From Rana temporaria (taxonomy: Eukaryota; Chordata; Amphibia; Anura; Ranidae): a stretch of 64,000 nt of DNA. Both the position numbers and the translations under genes were made by a program. The notes below the pieces were generated by a model. It searched no databases and was not told the origin of the DNA. It was given only the letters and a program-made list of their open reading frames with translations. Where the stretch lies: the NCBI RefSeq assembly GCF_905171775.1, contig NC_053490.1, positions 156,122,469-156,186,468 of the forward strand, written 5' to 3'. Positions within the stretch are counted from its first letter, which is position 1. Each line of letters opens with the position of its first letter. Of this stretch, positions 44,665-56,089 are shown piece by piece.

Positions 44665-44723
<59 letters not shown>
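44665..44723. repeat. (TA)n microsatellite
   Basis: About 29 TA repeats, 540 bp after the first tract. Confidence 0.97.
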
Positions 44724-44724
<1 letters not shown>

Positions 44725-45704
44725 CCTTCAATATAGTAGCTGTATTTGTTAAAACAATAAATGTTCAAAGGGTTTTTAAGAAACCCTGTCTTTATTATAT
44801 GCAAATTGAGTGAGAAGAACCCTGTAAAATAATAGCCTAATTACTGCGCTGTCTATCAGGCAATGAGGAATATCTTCTGTCTTTGAAGAGCTTCAGGTAC
44901 CAATGCCATCCAGCACATCAGATGGCATGGTCCTGGCCACATGCAGTGGCTTTCCACAGCATGGGGTGGGAGAAACACTATCCAACACACACAGAAGTGC
45001 CAGAAAATAGCAAAACTTGTAGCTCTTGAATGGACCAATGATTTTCCCTGCTTCCCGCAGGGCAAACAAGTATTCTAATATTATTTTGCAGGGTGCCTCT
45101 CACTGAGTTTGTTTGCAGAACTGCAAATTTTCCTAATATCTTTTTGTTATCTATTATCTTCCTGCGTTATCACATCAGAACAAAGCAGACTGTGGGGCAG
45201 AGTGCCAACCATGTCTGGCAGATAAGACTCAGTTGCTTTGTACAGTGTTTTCAAACTAATACTGTGAATTTATTTACTGAAGTACCTCATCATTGTACTA
45301 ATTCACTGTTCAATCAGGAGGCTGGGGATGTTTTACTATGATTTTGCCATCCTGGGTATGCAGTGTTACTAGAGTTTTGAACAAAAAAGAAGTGGCTAAA
45401 TAAAACCATAAATATGGGCATAATGTTGAGTAAAACAGTTTAGGCATGTAATTTACTGTAACGGTATCTATTCAGTTGTTTGGTCACAATTCTGCTTTAT
45501 ATAATGGGCCATTGTCAAAAGCAATGCACAAAATAGATTCTTTAGTTGCCCAAGCACTCTGATGAATTGAAATATCTTCCTCCTTATTTGTTTGGACTAA
45601 ACACTTTGCAAATATTTGCTCACTTCTAACTTGCATGAGGTGAAAAGGGCCAAGTACATTTTAAAATGAAAAAGAACAGTGTAACTTATGTATAGAATAT
45701 ATAT

Positions 45705-46403
45705 ACCGTATTTTCCGGCGTATAAGATGACTTTTTGGATGCAAAAAAATGCATCCAAAGTCGGGGGTTGTCTTATACGCCGGTGACAGTCTCCGTCTGC
45801 TGCGAGCGTCCATGATTTGAAAGCCGCTCCTTCTCCTCAGACTGTGCTTTGATAGGCGGAACACACATTTTCCCAGCAGCGCCTCTGTTCTGTGTTCCTC
45901 CTATCACGGATGCCTTCTCATCCTCGGACGAGAGGACGTCCCTGATAGGCGGAACACAGAACAGAGGCGCTGCTGGGAAAATGTGTGTTCCGCCTATCAA
46001 AGCACAGTCTGAGGAGAAGGTGCGGCTTTCAAATCATGGACGCTCACAGCAGACAGAGACTGTCACCGGCCTGGAAGCCAGAAGCTGCCAAACGTGAGTG
46101 ATAGCACAGTGGGGGAAAGTGATGGCACAGTGGGGGGCAAATGATGGCACAGTGGGGGCAAGTGATGGCACAGTGGGGCATGTAATGTAATGGCACAGTG
46201 AGGCATGTAATGTAATGGCACAGTGAGATTTGAAAAAAGCCTGTTTCTGTCAGCGGTTGTTCTGGCTACCCCTCAGCTTCCAGAAAGACTAGTAGGAAGG
46301 GGGTAGTCTTATACGGTGAGTTTATCCCAAAACCAACATTTTTCCTGGAAAATTAGGGGGTCGTCTTATACGCCCAGTCGTCTTATACACCAGCAAATAC
46401 GGT
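45705..46403. mobile_element. Snapback MITE with 'ACCGTATTTTCCGGCGTATAA' type ends
   Basis: The ends are inverted: ACCGTATTTTCCGGCGTATA at the left, and AAATACGGTA preceded by GTCTTATAC at the right. TA flanks both sides. The interior 45785-46083 is itself a palindrome (arms ~140 bp, mirrored GATAGGCGGAACACA segments, centre near 45930). After it, 46105-46225 is a short tandem array of GTGATGGCACAGTGGGG. The superfamily is not clear to me. Confidence 0.75.
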
Positions 46404-46429
46404 AAGCTTAAATTATAAATTGTCAACAA

Positions 46430-46915
46430 CTAATTTAGACTAGCAAACTGCATCAGAGGCAAAAGCTGTCTGAATAAGTTTCTCAAATATTGTGGCGGGC
46501 CTTGGAAACAAAATGCCAGTTTGTGAAAGGACTTTGAAGAAATAATGAGTTCCAAAAATGCACAAAAACTTGTTTGTTTTTGAATGATATAGCTAAAGAG
46601 ATTTTCCAGTTTAAGCTGATGATGCTGTTTCCCTTGTTTTTCTTGGATAATAAAATAGAAAACTTGAAAAAAATAAATGTACTTAGCATTTGATAAGCCT
46701 CGTACAAGTGTTAAATTGTTTAAGTACTCCAGTGCATGCTTTCCTTTCTTTCTTTGTGAATAACTAAACAGGAATTTCAGACAATAAGTAAAATCATTCT
46801 CTGAGCTAATAATGGTAATGTAAACAACACAGTTGAGTCCTTTGTAATCAGAATCAACATACAGTGCTCCATTGAGCTTCTTATAGACTGAATAGTGATA
46901 AGCAGATGACTTCAC
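46430..46915 (-). other. Unidentified open frame of ~160 codons
   Basis: A minus-strand frame is open for 161 codons, but its first in-frame initiator is GTG, not ATG, and it is AT-rich. I recognise no domain in it. It lies between two repeats and ends just before a TTAA-type repeat edge (46920, TTAAAGAGGAAGTAAAC). It may be an exon of an unknown gene, or chance. An overlapping second frame is open over 75 codons, which argues for chance. Confidence 0.2.
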
Positions 46916-47365
46916 TGACCTTAAAGAGGAAGTAAACTTATTTTTTTTGCTTTCTTCTTACCTACATTGCATACTAGCACATTATGTGACACATAGGAGG
47001 TTATTTACAAAAGGCGAATCCACTTTGCACTACGAGTGCAAACTTTTAGGTAGATTCACGTAGATTGGATTAACTTTAGGTTGGCCTAACCTAGCCTGTT
47101 TAGGCTACACCAGCCTAATCTGTAGAGCAAAGTTGATGATTCACCAAGCTTTTGCACTCCAATGTGCACCGGCCAAACCTAAAGTTGGAGGCGTAAGTCG
47201 GTGCAAGTGGAAGTGGGTGTGAACTTATGTAAATGATTGTCTGAGCGTGGTGCAGTGGCTTACGCCCGGCCTAACTTCAACGGAGCATGCTCAGTGATGT
47301 TTTATCCGAACTTCCTGTTGTAGGCCGGCCTAATGGCTAGGCTCGAGTGTACAAGTACGGCCAGA

Positions 47366-47874
47366 CAGGGCTGCTGTTAGAAATCACGGGGGCCCGTACA
47401 GCCTACCTGGCAGGGCCCCCCTCAAATATATCAAACCAAGATTTTCAATTAAAATATACAAAAATTATTCTTAGCGGACACAAAGATAACAGAGAAGCTG
47501 TGTGAATTAGCCCTTTTTTAAATAGTTTTTTTTTCTTTTAACAAAAACATTTAAATGTTTTGAAAAAAACTATTTGACAATTTTTATAAAAAAAAATCAT
47601 TTTTTTTCCAAGAATTGTATTACATTTTACAAGGGTTTAAAACAATACAGGGTAACAATTTGTTTTTTTTTAATGAGACAGGGAAGCTGGCAGCTGTGTC
47701 CGTGTCTCTCCCTGCAGCAGCTGAAAGTTGTGGGAGGGAGAGAAACCGGGTTCACATTGGGCATCCTGTATTTGCCCCTCCATCCGACCGCACTGATTCC
47801 CTCTGCTGTATGGGCCCCCTGTGAGCCCGGGCCCCCTACAGGAGGACTGGTGGTCCCCCCTATCAGCGGCCCTG
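47366..47874 (+). mobile_element. hAT-type MITE, 509 bp, with 8-bp target duplication
   Basis: It starts CAGGGCTGCTGTTAG and ends ATCAGCGGCCCTG. Perfect 8-bp repeats CGGCCAGA flank it (47358-47365 and 47875-47882). Confidence 0.88.
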
Positions 47875-47968
47875 CGGCCAGACATGCATCTGGTCTTTGC
47901 AAAATTACATCCTGCTTTCCACCCCCCCCCTGAGCTTGGTAATTTTGCCCCTTGCGTTCAGTTTCTGA

Positions 47969-48397
47969 ATGACTATATCTGCTCCAGTGGCAGCTCCAGT
48001 GTCAGCTCCTGTCACCCACAGGAAAAAAAACTTTACACCCCAGGAGAGGGCCATTATTATTGATGGGATGGAGGAGTTCTATGAGTCCCTCCATGGCCCT
48101 TCCAGCCGCAATACGACGCGTGCCAGGAGGCAGGAGATTTATGATACTATTGCCACCAGGGTCAATGTCCTTGGCAATGTCCCCCGCCTTGGCCATCATA
48201 TATTAAAAAAAATTTACGATCTGCAGCTTCGGGTGCGGGAGAAGGTGGCCAAAATCAGAAAGCACCGGATTGGCACTGGGGGTGGCCCACCCTGCGATGT
48301 CGTGCTGACCCCGGAGGAGAGGATCGCCCGGTGTCTGCACAGGGAGCAGGTTGAGGGGATTGAGGGGTTTGATTCCCAGGAAGATGTTTGAGGACAG
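47969..48397 (+). CDS. Harbinger Myb/SANT-like protein, first recognised exon
   Basis: The Harbinger accessory protein binds transposon DNA and helps bring the transposase to the nucleus. After a Pro/Ala/Ser N-terminus the frame reads KKNFTPQERAIIIDGMEEF, then a helix-rich region to LGHHILKKIYDLQLRVREK and TGGGPPCDVVLTPEERIA, the usual order of Myb/SANT-like domains of this group. A GTAAGT donor stands at 48398 and an acceptor CATCCACAG ends at 48509, giving a 112-bp intron. A stop codon (48389-48391) lies just before the donor in the current frame, and the next exon is one frame off, so there is probably a small indel near the exon end. An acceptor-like CACCCACAG ends at 48021, so the true first exon might start later than the ATG at 47969. 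Confidence 0.6.
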
Positions 48398-48509
48398 GTA
48401 AGTGTGTTTTATATTTCCTATCTGGTGTGTAACATGTGTGGGTGGGGGAAGGGAACATGTGACAAGTGTGTGGGTCCCCCAACATGTGACTGCTTTATGT
48501 CATCCACAG

Positions 48510-49489
48510 ATGTGCAGGAAGGGGCGGGCCCATCTGGGCTTGTTGGCTGTCCCACCACCTCTTCTGAGGAGCCACATGAAGCCCCCCAAGATGTTGTGGA
48601 GGAGGGGACAGTCCACACTAGGTTTATTGAGGTGGTCTTGGATGACTCGGTGGACCTTGGCCAGATCGGGCACATTATAGATGAGTGCATTGTGATGGTT
48701 GGGCCCTCCACCACCTCCACCCCCACTAGAAGAAGCCCCTCTCCCTTACCCACCAGCAGGGCCACCACCACCAGGGGCTCCCCCTACACCAGCTCTGTTG
48801 CCTCTTCTGGCCACAGGAAGGCGACCAAGAAGACCAGGGGTGTAGTGGGCGACGTGCAGGAGCAGATTGCCCAGGACCAAACCCTCCAGACCCAGCATAT
48901 GGGGGATCTAGCTGGGAATATGAAGAAAATCGCACAGGATGCTGGCCATCTGAGGGAGGCTGTGCAGGATTTGAGCTGCAACAGCTCTGCAGTGGGCACC
49001 TGTATGGTCGACCTGGCCACCAAGGTGGATTGCCTTTGTGAGGCTGTTAAGGCCAACACCACCGCGGTGCAGGAGGAGGGGAGACGGAGGCAGCGGAGTG
49101 AGAGGGCCAACCTCACCCGCCAGCTCAGGATGCAGGCCCAAACTAACCTGGTCCTCACCAGGATTTCCGCTGCCTTGGAGGCCAGGCAGCCGTCACCTGG
49201 CAGGAGTGGGCCACCTCCCGATCTCCCACCCCCCCACCCCAGGCTCCGCCCAGGCAGCCGTCACCTAGCAGGAGTGGTCCACCTGCTGATGAGCCTCCTG
49301 CTGATCAACCACCCCCCCACCACCCCAGGCTCCGCCCAGGCAGCTGAGGAGCCAATCTGCTGCCACCAGTCGAAGCCAAAGAAAGGCAAAATAAAAGCCT
49401 TTTTTTTTTTTTGCTCAGGTCATGAGCTGGATTATTTTTTTTTTTGCTCAGGTCATAAGCTGGATTTGAGTTATGCCAGCACACGGTGA
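48510..49489 (+). pseudogene. Harbinger Myb-like protein, C-terminal exon
   Basis: After the acceptor the frame reads DVQEGAGPSGLVGCPTT and stays open to 49489. It contains a Ser/Thr/Pro-rich linker, a coiled-coil-like stretch (residues ~120-230 of the exon: MGDLAGNMKKIAQDAGHLREAVQDL) and a Pro-rich tail made of a ~95-bp near-repeat (CAGGCAGCCGTCACC at 49185 and 49252). The polyadenylation signal AATAAA is at 49390, inside the open frame, so the real stop is probably earlier or lost in the repeat. Frame disagreement with the upstream exon is why I call it a pseudogene. Confidence 0.5.
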
Positions 49490-49689
49490 GGAGTGCTACT
49501 TCAGTGTGACTGGTGTGTGAATGTGGGGGGTGTCACTCCTGCTGGCAAAGGGGTGTCACCCTCTGCCGTGTGAAAGGGGTATGAATGTACAGTGACATAA
49601 TTGGAGCCTTGGCGTGGCATTGCTGCTCCCAAGTCCCGTCCGGTGTCCTTGGGTCTAATCCAATTAGATGAGGATGAGATGTGTCTGTG

Positions 49690-50559
49690 CTAGGGACCAC
49701 AGTGGTGTGCATGCATGCATTCTACTTGTGCCATGTTTAATTTACCATCGGTTAGGGGGGGATTGTCTGGTTGGGGGGTCAGGTCATCACGTATGTCAAT
49801 CTCCAGGCCCATATGAGGCATTGGGCATCGGCTATCGGCATCGGCTATCACCTGTACGTTGATGGAATGCCAATGCTTCCTATTGCGGTATATGTGTTCT
49901 GTGTCACGGGGGGACCGTAGTGCCACATGTGTGCAATCAATGGCCCCCACAGTGCGTGGGAATCTGTCAATTCTATAGAAATCCTCCATTGCCTTCTGCT
50001 GCAGATGCTGCTGGGTGGGTCTGATGATGTGGTGGGACATGCATCTGAGGATTGCAGGGACAACCTGGTGCACACATCTGCTCATGCTGGTTTGTGACAT
50101 CCCAGACACATTTCCACTTGTTCGCTGAAAAGATCCACTGGCCAGGAAATGTAGTGTTGCTAATACCTTGACCAGTGGCTGCACTGCATGTGAGCGGTGT
50201 GTTGGGCTGGTGATGTCATCCTGCAGGGTTCTGCTTAAATCCAGGATGGCTTCACGGCTGAATCTGTAGATGCGATACACCTCTGCTTCCCCCATGGCAA
50301 AGATGTTCATGCGTGTGCGGTATATCCTCTCCCGTGCCCTCCTACGAGTCCGTGGACCCATTAGTAGTGCTAGGAGCACGCCTGCCCCTGGCATGTTGAC
50401 ATACAGATGTGTTGTCCTGCAAGTGTGGGTGCTCGGCTTGCTCAGCTCATCCGTAACGCTGCTGCTGGAGCTGCTCTCCAGCTGACCTGTGTCCTGGTGC
50501 AAAGTTATTCCACCTTTTTGGTGGAATAACTTTAGGCCTGATGTAACACTTGATTGCAC
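49690..50559 (-). pseudogene. Harbinger (HARBI1-like) transposase lacking its catalytic C-terminal part
   Basis: Harbinger transposases are DDE enzymes. The 289-residue frame has the helical N-terminal region (VYRIYRFSREAILDLSR, LATLHFLASGSFQ) and the first catalytic Asp in TVGAIDCTHVALRSP (D208), then YRNRKHWHSINVQVIADA (second Asp D240). Immediately after this the usual GxSHDS...LLGDxGYP...NxxHxxxRxxVE block is absent and the frame goes to a short tail (DIRDDLTPQPDNPP). About 100 residues including the third acidic residue are missing, so the enzyme is dead. The start M is uncertain; MPGAGVLLALLM at residue 56 is more like the family start. Confidence 0.8.
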
Positions 50560-51080
50560 CGGGCTTAGCCTAAATCTGGTGCACTTTCATTCGTGAATCG
50601 GCCTATCTCCCTAATTTGCATATTTAAATAGGAAATCAATGCAAGCAGAAGATGCATCGTGCCTAAATATGCACCCGGCTTAGCAAAGTTACGTTAGTCG
50701 GAAAAAGCCTATTTTCAGGCTTATCTTGTTTTGTGGGTAAGGTGCAAAAGCGCGCCGGAGCATATCTACACCTACACCGCCTATCTGGAGATAAGCCGGC
50801 CTAACTCTTTGTGAATCTACCTATATAAGTGAAAAGTGCACTTGAAATTGCACTGAAAGTGCACTTGAAAGTGCAGTCGCTGTAAATCTGAGGGGTAGAT
50901 CTGAAATAAGGGGAAACTCTGCTGATTTTATCATCCAATCATGTGCAAGCTAAAATGTTGTTTTTTATCTCCCTTGAATGTCCCCAGCGGATCTATAGCG
51001 ATTGCACTTTCAGTGCAATTTCAAGCGCACTTTGCATTTGCAGTGCAAAGTGGATTTGTCTTTAGTAAATAACCCCCTTA

Positions 51081-51650
51081 GTCAGCAGAACTTTATCTTA
51101 TTCCAAAAAGAATTGAAAATGTATTTGAAAAATAAATAGTACCAATAATGTGGACCTAAAAAGAAATAGTATAATAGAAGTAGTAAAAAAAATAAAAATT
51201 AAAATTCTTAGGGGTGTTGTTTCAACATGGCACTGCGAGGATGCTTCTAGAGAGAGCTCCTCTGGAGGTACCATATAAGCTCCACTTTCATTGCCTGAAT
51301 ATTTTCCAAACACAGCAGGATAACATGGGAACAAAAGTTGGGGGGTCACAAACATCCAATCCTTTAGTTCTTTTAAGTGCTATCTAGCAATCAAACCACA
51401 GGAATCCCAAAATGTCGAAGACCATTACATTCCCCCTCATTGCAACAGCTCGGCCTCTCCAGACAGAACCTCACCCAGATACAGGCCTCTAGCATCTTAA
51501 TACAGCTCTGATCTACTGAGGGAGAACAGATTCCCCCACTGATTTGATGTGGCTGATCTAGTAAGTGGTTTGCCTACAAGATCTGAAACTGGCTAATATG
51601 CTGCATTGCTTAAAGTGCACCATTAATAAAGAGCAGGACAGAGGACACCC
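51081..51650. other. Probable 5' part of LINE D, no readable frame
   Basis: From about 51390 the sequence leads into the ORF1 remnant and probably includes the LINE 5' region (for example 'CAGAACCTCACCCAGATACAG'-like coding style near 51465). 51081-51390 shows no feature. Confidence 0.3.
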
Positions 51651-51933
51651 ATGCACTCTGATCTTTTTCATGTTCTGCAACAGGTGGAAGTTAATGGACA
51701 GAGGCTCGATCATCACACAGTAGCTATTCATAAACTACAGGCATACTCTTGTCAACTAGCCTTAGTCTATCATTCAGCCCTTTGCAAACTAGAACACCAG
51801 GAAAACCACAACAGATGGGACTATTTCTGTATTCAATGTTTACTAGAAGCCACTAATGATGAGGACCTCCTTGATATCATTCAGGGTGTACTAAATGCAA
51901 TTTTGGGTATTTCAGCTCTGTATCAACTTAAAG

Positions 51934-52081
51934 CATGGGTCTTCAAACTATGGCCCTCCAGGTGTTCAGGAACTACAATTTCCATCATGCCTAGTCATGT
52001 CTGTGAATGTCAATGTGTTCCAATGCCTCATGGGATGTGTAGTTTTGCAACAGCTGGAGGGCCGTAGTTTGAGGATCCCTA
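51934..52081 (+). mobile_element. hAT-type MITE, second copy of the 148-bp family
   Basis: Same length and ends as 11944-12091. Perfect 8-bp target repeats ACTTAAAG flank it (51926-51933 and 52082-52089). Confidence 0.9.
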
Positions 52082-52083
52082 AC

Positions 52084-52540
52084 TTAAAGGGTCACTAAAG
52101 GAATTTTTATTTATTTTTGCTAAATAGCTTCCTTTACCTTACTGCAGTCCTGTTTTCATGTCCTCATTGTTCGTTTTTGCTATGTTGTTGCTGTAATCCT
52201 TCTCTGTTCTGAACAGTCTGTTTCCTGATGAAAAAAGTCATGGGAGCTTTCTCTCTGTGGCACTAATCAAGGAGGTGTGATTACTGTGTGTCTTAAACCC
52301 CTCAGAATCAATCACTTTCGTTTTACAAACCATCACTGCCCTCTATTGGCTCTGTGTCTCTGTACTTTACAGAAGCATGAAACTAGATGCATAAACGAAA
52401 CTGAAACTACAGGTACATTATATGATTGATTTTTATCTATTTTTAATAATTTTTAAAAGGAATCAGTTAACTATTATGTCTCTATACCCTGTAAACAGTC
52501 ATTTCAGCAAAAAAATGTTTTTCCTTTACAACTCCTTTAA
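52084..52540. mobile_element. TTAA MITE, second 'AAAGGGTCACTAAAGGA' copy
   Basis: Flanked by TTAA (52084-52087, 52537-52540), very similar over its length to 42682-43154. The hAT MITE has landed on its left edge, so the left TTAA is also part of the hAT duplication. Confidence 0.82.
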
Positions 52541-52870
52541 GCTAGATTGAGTACATCATGACCTATACCCGCACTACTTATCATTTGATGTTTTTGGAGA
52601 CGTCATATGTCACCTTCATTATAATGAGGAAAAAGAGACAATGATGCACAAGCTCAAGGATTTAACATCCTACAATTTCAATGAGGCTACCCTTACCATC
52701 CTTCCAAATCTGGCCAGACAGAGGCTTGAATGCCATAGAGCTATAAAACCACTACTGGATAAGCTACAAAATGCAAACATTTTCTACCTTTGGGGCTTTC
52801 CAGCATGCCTAATTGCACAAAAAGATGGCCGGTTGGCTTACCGTTTGTCATGGATATGTAGTATGTCTGG

Positions 52871-53550
52871 CAGCTTACCTTTCTCTCCATGTGTTCATTA
52901 GAGGCCAGACTCTTTCATCTGGCTGCCTTTATCATCTATCCTCCCTGTATGACTCCACCCCAGGCCATCCCAGGAACTCTATATTAACCAGTTCACTGCA
53001 GGTCTGCTTTGCTGACCAACGTTGCTTGTTAGCATTGTGTTCCTGCTTGCCGTGTGCTACAATATTTATGTGTACCGATTTTGGCTTGTCTCCGACTACT
53101 CCTGTTTGCCTGTGACCCTGACCCTTGGCCTGTCCCTTGGTTATCCTTGTCTACCTGTTGCCCCGACCTTCGGCCTATCCTTTACTTTCTCTGTGTCCTC
53201 TATCCCTATGGAGCATGACCTAGGGGACTCCGGGGGTCGCGACCTGGATCCAGTTGCAGCGAAGGCCATCCTCACCACTAGAGGCTCTGGTGAATACCAC
53301 CTGGATCTTAGATTCCATGCCTTGGGGAATTTTGGGCTCAAGCTTCCTGTGGGGTCCCTGTTTGTGCCCCAGTGAACCTCTCCTCCATATCCTCTCTGTG
53401 GTCCATCCACAGCAGTCTGCTATAGGGTTCACTACCTTGTGGTGCACCCCTGAATCCAACAGGGTGCACTTGTCATCTGGCCACAGGTGACCTGACACCT
53501 TTGCTTCCCTGAGGACTTGGAGAAGTTCTGCATTGGTCTTCAAATTTAAC
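52871..53550. repeat. Unclassified dispersed repeat, LTR-like style
   Basis: C/T-rich sequence with 'GTGACCCTGACCCTTGGCC', 'GCCCCGACCTTCGGCC' and 'GACCTGGATCCAGTTGCAGC'. It reminds me of anuran LTR-retrotransposon sequence, but I see no TG...CA ends, primer site or duplication. It separates LINE D ORF1 from ORF2. Confidence 0.35.
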
Positions 53551-53855
53551 ATTCAGGGCTACCAAGTTGCCTAATTATATGCTTCTTCTGAATGTTATCA
53601 AGCAAGACTTACAACAGTGGATTTCATTGTCCCATTCCTGGTTAGGAAGGATCAACTTTATTAAAATGAATTTCCTGCATAGAGTGCTTTTATTTTTTCA
53701 AATGTTACCTTCTGGAGTCCCCCCAGGTTTCTCTTTCAATATTGCACCCACGAATCTCCCAGTGTGCCCTCTTTTGAACAAAAAGATGTGGTAGTTTTGC
53801 ACTACCACTGGAAACATTATTCTCACCATAAATTGTGGGTTCCGTTTAAAATATG

Positions 53856-56089
53856 TAAATAAAGAACAATTTAGGAGGAATTTAGGGAAAAATGGACTTT
53901 GTAGGCACCTTAATATAAAAATACAAACCTTACTGTTTCACAAAGAAATAACATCTAAATACATATAAAATAAGAAAAGGAAATTATTGATAAACACAAT
54001 AGAGTACAGAGTTGGGAACAACCAGTGACCCTCTAACAGGAGTAACTCAATAGTCGTGTAGGTAATTGGCTACAGAGATGTCTATATAGTAATTTCCTAT
54101 ATTGAGTATAAATATCTCCTCAATAGGAGGTCCACCGGATCCACAATGAAAGGCTTGTGCTCTACATGTTTTGCGATGTATAATCGCTTCATCAGGAGCC
54201 TCTAAACTGTATAGAGAGAAAACAGGTTTCAGTTAAATTGTCAGATACAATAACATTAGTTTGATTTTAGACAAAGTCAAACCATAAACATTATAATGTG
54301 AAACGATCACCAAAATGTATTGATGCTGCTTTAAACGTGTTTATAGAGCCACTCACCCCATATAATGCCATGCTGGTTGCCCGATATGGTACATCCCTAA
54401 TGGCAGTGGGGTGAAGACCCAAATGATGGATGAATTGGACCCAAAAAGTACAGCAAGGCAGAAGGTGGTAATGCGCCGGATAACTAAAAAAATATTTGTA
54501 GAAAGATATAGCTATGAGATTATTGAGTATGGCCTATTACTGTGACAATAATGTGGCTCTATATAATAAAAACACTGGACAAAAAGACCTTTGCAGGCAC
54601 ATACATGGGTGTCAGTATAAAGATGATGTGTTAATAGAGAGGCCCTGGACTGGACGTAGGGTGATCGACAAATAGGGGGTATTTTGAATAGATGGTACAT
54701 AGAGTATAAGATTGTAGTAATGATGTGTAATACATGTACATGTTAAATACCAAAGGAGGCACCAAACATATCATTAAATACTTAGTATATGGGCCAAAGA
54801 CATAGTCCTTACATGACCCATATAAGGATTTTAGAGAAAAGTTGCCCATAAGGGTGATTATAAACAATATATACATGTAGGAATATCCTATTTTGATGTA
54901 GAAAACAGGGAGAAGGACAGTGAGAAAATTTTATCTTGGGCGAATGCGCCAAATCGGGGGTTAATGATACTTTTGGGTTGTGTATATCCTTTTTGTAGCT
55001 AGGTAGTAGTATAGTAGTAAATACCCAGCAAGGAACCTGAGTCTTGAAGAGGTCTCTGAGGAAACATAAATCAAAAGATAGTAATGAATAATAATAAAGC
55101 TGTTGGATGTTGTTGCCAATATTACACTACCCCCAGGTGGAAAAGAAAAAGGCTCTAACGCGCAAATTGTTGAAAAGGGATGAGTCTGTAAGGCAGAGAT
55201 GTAGTCCCCAGAACTGCTAATTAGGGTATAGAAACATCCGCCGTAAACACCACTCAGGGATCTAACAAAATACAAAGGTAAATTTACTATGATTGTCCAT
55301 GGAAAGCAGCAAGACAAGGCCAAACTTGAAAACAGAGTCCAAATTGGACTGTACTGAATATGGGTAACCCACCTCCAAGTGTCGGGCGCCTACAAAGACG
55401 TTGTCCAGGACCGACAAAACAGCGGGGTGAAGAGTGTGGCTCCACTCCCCGACAGCATCTGAGGAGTGGTGTCACAGCCCTGTTTATATATGCATTCCGC
55501 TCGGGTGCACGTCGGAAACGGTCCTTAAGTGGTTAAGGTGCCTACAAAGTCCATTTTTCCCTCAATTCCTCCTGAATTGTTCTCTATTTACATAACATTA
55601 GGACGTGGCATATTTGTTTATTAAAGCGGTAGTAAACCCGCTGTCTTTTTTTTTTTAAACCTGAAAAGCAAAAGCCATAATGAGCTAGTATGCACAGCAT
55701 ACTAGCTCATTATGAAATACTTACCTCAGAACGAGGTGAGAGGAACTTACCTTGTCCATGCCGAGGGAGATGCCATCTTTCCTCGGCGTGTCTTCTGCGT
55801 ATCGCCGCTCCAGCGCTGTGATTGGCTGGAGCGGCAATGTCGTCACTCCCTGTCAAGGTCAGGCGGCTGCCGGGCCTTTAGCCGAGTATCCCTGCTGTGC
55901 ATGCACTGCTGCAGTCAGTGGCGATTGCAGGGGGAATATCTCCTAAACCTTACAGGTTTAGGAGATATTCTTTATACCTACAGGTAAGCCTTATTATAGG
56001 CTTACCTGTAGGTTAAAGTGGTAGTACAGAGTATACTACCACTTTAAGGATGTTGATTACCATCCAAGGACAACAGTAATCAATCTTTT
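53856..56089. mobile_element. 2.2-kb composite insert with 15-bp target duplication
   Basis: TCCGTTTAAAATATG is repeated exactly at 53841-53855 and 56090-56104, flanking the insert in LINE D ORF2. Inside, 53856-53916 and 55536-55596 are inverted copies of ~60 bp ending in GGCACCTTAA, enclosing 1.6 kb; the right side of that inner block ends GGTCCTTAAGTGGTTAA, a piggyBac-like terminus. The inner block has a GATGAAGCGATTATACATCG / CAAAACATGTAGAG module (complement, 54155-54205) related in style to the 40421-41199 insert. A TTAA MITE (55621-56047) lies at the right. Confidence 0.65.
55621..56047. mobile_element. TTAA MITE with three internal hairpins
   Basis: TTAA at 55621-55624 and 56044-56047; inverted ends AAAGCGGTAGTAAAC and the complement GTATACTACCACTTT. 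Internal perfect or near-perfect stems: 55678-55713 (ATGAGCTAGTATG arms), 55934-55972 (GAATATCTCCTAAACC arms) and 55974-56013 (ACCTACAGGTAAGCC arms). Confidence 0.85.

Larger units (their letters stand above)
43163..45704. other. Interval without recognised gene
   Basis: Contains an 86-bp palindrome, two (TA)n tracts and otherwise AT-rich sequence. Part of it (43560-44740) looks like old retroelement 3' sequence but I cannot assign it. 44740-45700 may be unique DNA; no open frame above ~80 codons and no splice-like arrangement was recognised. Confidence 0.4.
47049..50821. mobile_element. Harbinger (PIF) transposon, 3.8 kb
   Basis: The inverted ends are GGTAGATTCAC and GTGAATCTACC, followed by AT-rich flanks (TTA and TAT), consistent with a short target site but not a clean 3-bp duplication. 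It carries the two genes typical of the superfamily in convergent order: a Myb-like gene on the plus strand and a transposase on the minus strand. A hAT MITE (47366-47874) has landed upstream of the Myb-like gene. Confidence 0.82.
46996..51080. mobile_element. Older MITE ('GGTTATTTACTAAAGGCAAATCC' family) split by a Harbinger element
   Basis: The left end (46998-47047) reads GGTTATTTAC, then AATCCACTTTGCACTACGAG; the right end (50822-51078) ends with GTGCAAAGTGGATTTG and GTAAATAACC, the inverse. The same family fills part of the loop of the 11780-12470 element. Confidence 0.7.
51651..52870 (+). pseudogene. LINE D ORF1 remnant, split by two MITEs
   Basis: The first part (51651-51925) reads VLQQVEVNGQRLDHHT ... 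ALCKLEHQENHNRW ... EATNDEDLLDIIQGVLNAILG, matching coiled coil and RRM start of L1-type ORF1. A hAT MITE and a TTAA MITE follow. The second part (52560-52870) reads KETMMHKLKDLTSYNF, ILPNLARQRLECHRAI and IFYLWGFPACL, the C-terminal domain. Between them the sequence near 52545-52610 is out of frame. Confidence 0.72.

Noticed and set aside
44062..44723. The two (TA)n tracts as ends of one element
   Set aside because: No inverted or direct similarity was found just outside the tracts beyond the simple repeat.
45773..46097. Two opposing frames with the same protein string (MIGGTHIFPAAPLFCVPP)
   Set aside because: They are the two arms of a palindrome, not a gene pair.
52813..53375. Frames of 100-117 codons with hydrophobic runs (possible membrane protein)
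   Set aside because: They lie in a C/T-rich dispersed repeat; hydrophobicity follows from composition.
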